Source of the DNA: Streptomyces katrae
GTDB taxonomy: Bacteria > Actinomycetota > Actinomycetes > Streptomycetales > Streptomycetaceae
DNA: 7,254 bases
Assembly (NCBI RefSeq): GCF_000966975.1
Contig: NZ_JZWV01001030.1
Span: 1 to 7,254 of the forward strand
Reading direction: 5' to 3'
This document shows, piece after piece, positions 6,914 through 7,254 of the stretch. Under the pieces are notes generated by a model. The model made no database searches and was not told the DNA's origin. It was given only the letters and a program-made list of their open reading frames with translations. Every line of letters begins with the position of its first letter. Position 1 is the stretch's first letter. Both the position numbers and the translations under genes were made by a program.

Positions 6914-6919
6914 CCCTTC
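6914..6919 (-). promoter_or_regulatory. Ribosome binding site deciding the ureohydrolase start
   Basis: GAAGGG on the minus strand stands 7 bases before the ATG at 6906 and settles the start against the upstream ATG at 6999. The same nine bases GAAGGGCAC also precede the thiamine diphosphate enzyme gene (complement of 5873-5881). Confidence 0.75.
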
Positions 6920-6985
6920 TGGTGGTCCTGCGGGGGTCCTGCTGGTGCGGTCTTTCGAGCGTAAGGGGGCGGGGAGGGGGCGCGA

Positions 6986-6991
6986 AGTGTA
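6986..6991 (-). promoter_or_regulatory. Candidate -10 box of the ureohydrolase operon
   Basis: On the minus strand TACACT fits the actinobacterial TANNNT pattern and would place a transcription start near 6979, about 73 bases before the ATG at 6906. No good -35 box lies 17-18 bases upstream, as is common for promoters that need an activator. It overlaps the first copy of the direct repeat. Confidence 0.4.
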
Positions 6992-7035
6992 CGTTTCATC
7001 CATCAGGTCGTCTCGATGTGTATGGAGTATCCATC
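6987..7035. repeat. Direct repeat in the divergent control region, candidate operator
   Basis: Two 18-bp copies, 6987-7004 and 7018-7035, both follow GTGTA-Y-G-NNN-Y-ATCCATC and agree at 13 of 18 positions, with the two conserved blocks at the same spacing in each. The copies begin 31 bases apart, close to three helical turns, so both would lie on the same DNA face. They sit between the ureohydrolase operon and the PucR-type gene. Binding by the divergent regulator is an inference. Confidence 0.5.
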
Positions 7036-7036
7036 C

Positions 7037-7254
7037 ATGGCCGCGGAAACCCCTCCCACCGCGCCGGTCGCCCTCGCGGCCCTGCTCGCCGACCGGGAGC
7101 TGGACCTGCGCCGGCTGGCGGGGCCGGCCGAGGCCGAGGTGCACGGGGTCCACGCCTCGGAGATGGCCGATCCGTCGCCGTACCTGCTGGGCGGGGAACT
7201 GCTGCTGACGGCGGGGGCCGGGCTGACGGGGGCGGGGGCGGCCTCGGATTCGGC
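7037..7254 (+). CDS. PucR-family transcriptional regulator, N-terminus only (cut by window edge)
   Basis: Seventy-two codons are present before the right edge. After a short Ala/Pro-rich lead (1-20), the residues LRRLAGPAEAEVHGVHASEM followed by DPSPYLLGGELLLTAG match the start of the PucR N-terminal domain, whose hallmark is a histidine/serine-containing strand, then D-P-x-P-[YF]-L and GGELLLTTG. Such regulators carry a C-terminal PucR-type helix-turn-helix and often control purine, amino-acid or polyamine breakdown genes beside them. That part is outside the window. The ATG at 7037 is preferred since GGAG at 7024-7027 stands 9 bases before it; in-frame ATGs at 7016 and 7022 are possible and would add 7 or 5 residues. 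The gene is divergent from the ureohydrolase operon, with 130 bases between starts, which suggests it controls that operon. Confidence 0.8.
   Translation, partial: MAAETPPTAPVALAALLADRELDLRRLAGPAEAEVHGVHASEMADPSPYLLGGELLLTAGAGLTGAGAASDS

Noticed and set aside
6907..6999. Upstream ATG at 6999 as the ureohydrolase start
   Set aside because: It adds 31 non-conserved basic/proline-rich residues, has no ribosome site and passes through the direct repeat and candidate promoter; the ATG at 6906 has a good ribosome site.

Overview
The window is about 70-80% G+C, has strong third-position G/C bias and uses GTG starts. Its protein families are typical of Streptomyces or a close actinomycete relative. 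No rRNA, tRNA, CRISPR array, insertion sequence or integrase was seen. Every stretch without a gene is shorter than 300 bases.

Layout, left to right. (1) Bases 1-3219, minus strand: the first 1073 codons of a very large fused ABC exporter (membrane domain, ATPase, linker, membrane domain, ATPase), cut by the left edge inside the second ATPase domain. (2) Bases 3220-3452: a 233-base divergent intergenic region. (3) Bases 3453-4179, plus strand: a compact type II toxin-antitoxin operon of the HigB/HigA (RelE-superfamily Gp49-like toxin first, XRE antitoxin second) kind, with lower G+C than its flanks. (4) Bases 4176-6906, minus strand: a two-gene operon of a ureohydrolase (agmatinase/guanidinobutyrase family, transcribed first) and an acetolactate-synthase-like thiamine diphosphate enzyme. 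The latter meets the antitoxin tail to tail, and the two stop codons interlock in one CTAG. (5) Bases 6907-7036: a 130-base divergent control region with an imperfect 18-bp direct repeat whose copies start 31 bp apart. (6) Bases 7037-7254, plus strand: the N-terminus of a PucR-type regulator, cut by the right edge.

How the parts may work together. The regulator, ureohydrolase and thiamine diphosphate enzyme look like one catabolic unit. The enzyme pair matches two steps of the arginine transaminase route known from Pseudomonas (2-ketoarginine decarboxylase AruI and 4-guanidinobutyrase GbuA). The divergent PucR-type gene and the direct repeat suggest local control. This pathway assignment is inference: the aminotransferase and aldehyde dehydrogenase that would complete it are not in the window. 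The toxin-antitoxin pair looks like an insertion between the ABC exporter and this catabolic operon. The exporter shows asymmetric ATPase sites, expected of heterodimer-type exporters joined into one chain. No clearly undescribed system was found. The points most worth following are the guanidino-compound operon with its repeat-bearing control region and the repeated motif ahead of both toxin-antitoxin genes.
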